The position numbers were made by a program, and so were the translations under genes. From the NCBI GenBank assembly GCA_903938075.1, contig CAJABS010000197.1, forward strand, positions 1-5,525: a stretch of DNA of 5,525 bases. The letters are read 5' to 3'. This stretch comes from an uncultured Chloroflexota bacterium (GTDB lineage: Bacteria; Chloroflexota; Limnocylindria; Limnocylindrales; Limnocylindraceae). How positions within the stretch are numbered: the first letter of the stretch is position 1; the number at the start of each line of letters is the position of its first letter. Below the pieces are notes generated by a model. That model made no database searches. It was given only the letters and a program-made list of their open reading frames with translations, and was not told where the DNA came from. Shown here one piece after another: positions 5,159-5,525 of the stretch.

Positions 5159-5525
5159 ATGGCGAAAGACGGCAAGAAGCCCCTAAAGAACGCATCGCTC
5201 GACACCCTGGCGGTCCACGCCGGTGAGAGCGCTGACCCCACGACCCGCGCCCACAATCTCCCCATCTATCAGACGGCGACCTTCACCTTCGAGACGGCCG
5301 ATGAGAAAGAGTCGGCGGTCGATGGGGCGCTCGCCTGGGAGCCGAATAAGTACTTCTACACGCGCACTAACAACCCCACCACCGCTGCGCTCGAAGAGAA
5401 GCTCGCCGCACTCGAAGGTGCCCAGAGCGCCATCGCTTCAGCCTCGGGGATGTCAGCGATCGCCGCGGGGCTCCTCGCCCACCTGGAGTCGGGCGATCAC
5501 CTAATCGTCGCCGACGACCTCTTCA
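5159..5525 (+). CDS. Cys/Met metabolism PLP-dependent enzyme (trans-sulfuration family), partial
   Basis: The first 122 codons are present and the gene continues past the right edge. The family includes cystathionine gamma-synthase, cystathionine lyases, methionine gamma-lyase and O-acetylhomoserine sulfhydrylase, all PLP enzymes acting on C-S bonds in the cytoplasm. Visible marks are LDTLAVHAGESADPTT (14-29), PIYQTATFTFET (35-46), the YTRTNNPT motif (67-74), whose Tyr67 and Arg69 touch the PLP phosphate of the neighbouring subunit, LAALEGAQSAIASASGMSAI (82-101), with S96-G97-M98 in the PLP phosphate loop, and GDHLIVADDLF (112-122). The PLP lysine lies beyond the window, so the exact activity cannot be decided and I give no symbol. 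The N-terminus has a Lys-rich extension (residues 1-10). There is no Shine-Dalgarno; the start context predicts leaderless translation. Confidence 0.92.
   Translation, partial: MAKDGKKPLKNASLDTLAVHAGESADPTTRAHNLPIYQTATFTFETADEKESAVDGALAWEPNKYFYTRTNNPTTAALEEKLAALEGAQSAIASASGMSAIAAGLLAHLESGDHLIVADDLF

Noticed and set aside
1..5525. CRISPR array, insertion sequence or prophage signs
   Set aside because: No regularly spaced repeats, transposase motifs or attachment-site duplications were seen, including at the tRNA 3' end, which is intact and followed directly by a housekeeping gene.

Overview
The window is high in GC (a little over 60% by eye) and almost fully coding, so it looks like a compact bacterial chromosome segment. 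Six genes read leftward on the minus strand. A tRNA-Gly and one metabolic gene read rightward at the right end. A pyrR-pyrB-pyrC cluster, a class I dihydroorotase, a tRNA with encoded CCA and apparently leaderless TANNNT-type starts would fit Chloroflexota or an Actinomycetota-like lineage. This placement is inference from gene content and style; nothing in the window fixes the taxon.

Layout on the minus strand, in transcription order from right to left: lipB (octanoyltransferase, start at 5015) overlaps a GalT-family gene by 4 bp. A 73-nt gap follows, holding a possible regulatory hairpin and a Shine-Dalgarno. Then come pyrR (PRPP-binding pyrimidine regulator), a 22-nt gap, pyrB (aspartate carbamoyltransferase), a 4-bp overlap, pyrC (dihydroorotase), another 4-bp overlap, and a small two-helix membrane protein that runs off the left edge. 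On the plus strand: tRNA-Gly(CCC) at 5066-5141, then the first 122 codons of a Cys/Met-metabolism PLP enzyme that runs off the right edge.

PyrB and PyrC catalyse steps 2 and 3 of UMP synthesis, and PyrR probably senses UMP/UTP and PRPP to control their mRNA. LipB starts protein lipoylation. It and the GalT-like gene have no obvious link to pyrimidines, except that GalT enzymes handle UDP-sugars. The lipB transcript may continue into the pyr genes.

Most notable points: (1) lipB and the PLP-enzyme gene, flanking the tRNA in opposite directions, share the start context TACrCTCTsGsCATG, which puts a -10 element 6 nt before ATG and predicts leaderless mRNAs. (2) The GalT-like protein keeps all four expected zinc ligands, but the catalytic nucleophile histidine of the HPH motif is a cysteine. 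(3) A perfect 22-bp palindrome lies inside pyrR. (4) A hairpin with a CAGAGA segment lies just before the pyrR Shine-Dalgarno. (5) An unrecognised membrane protein is translationally coupled to pyrC. I did not find an obviously new multi-gene system. There is no gene-free stretch above 300 bases.
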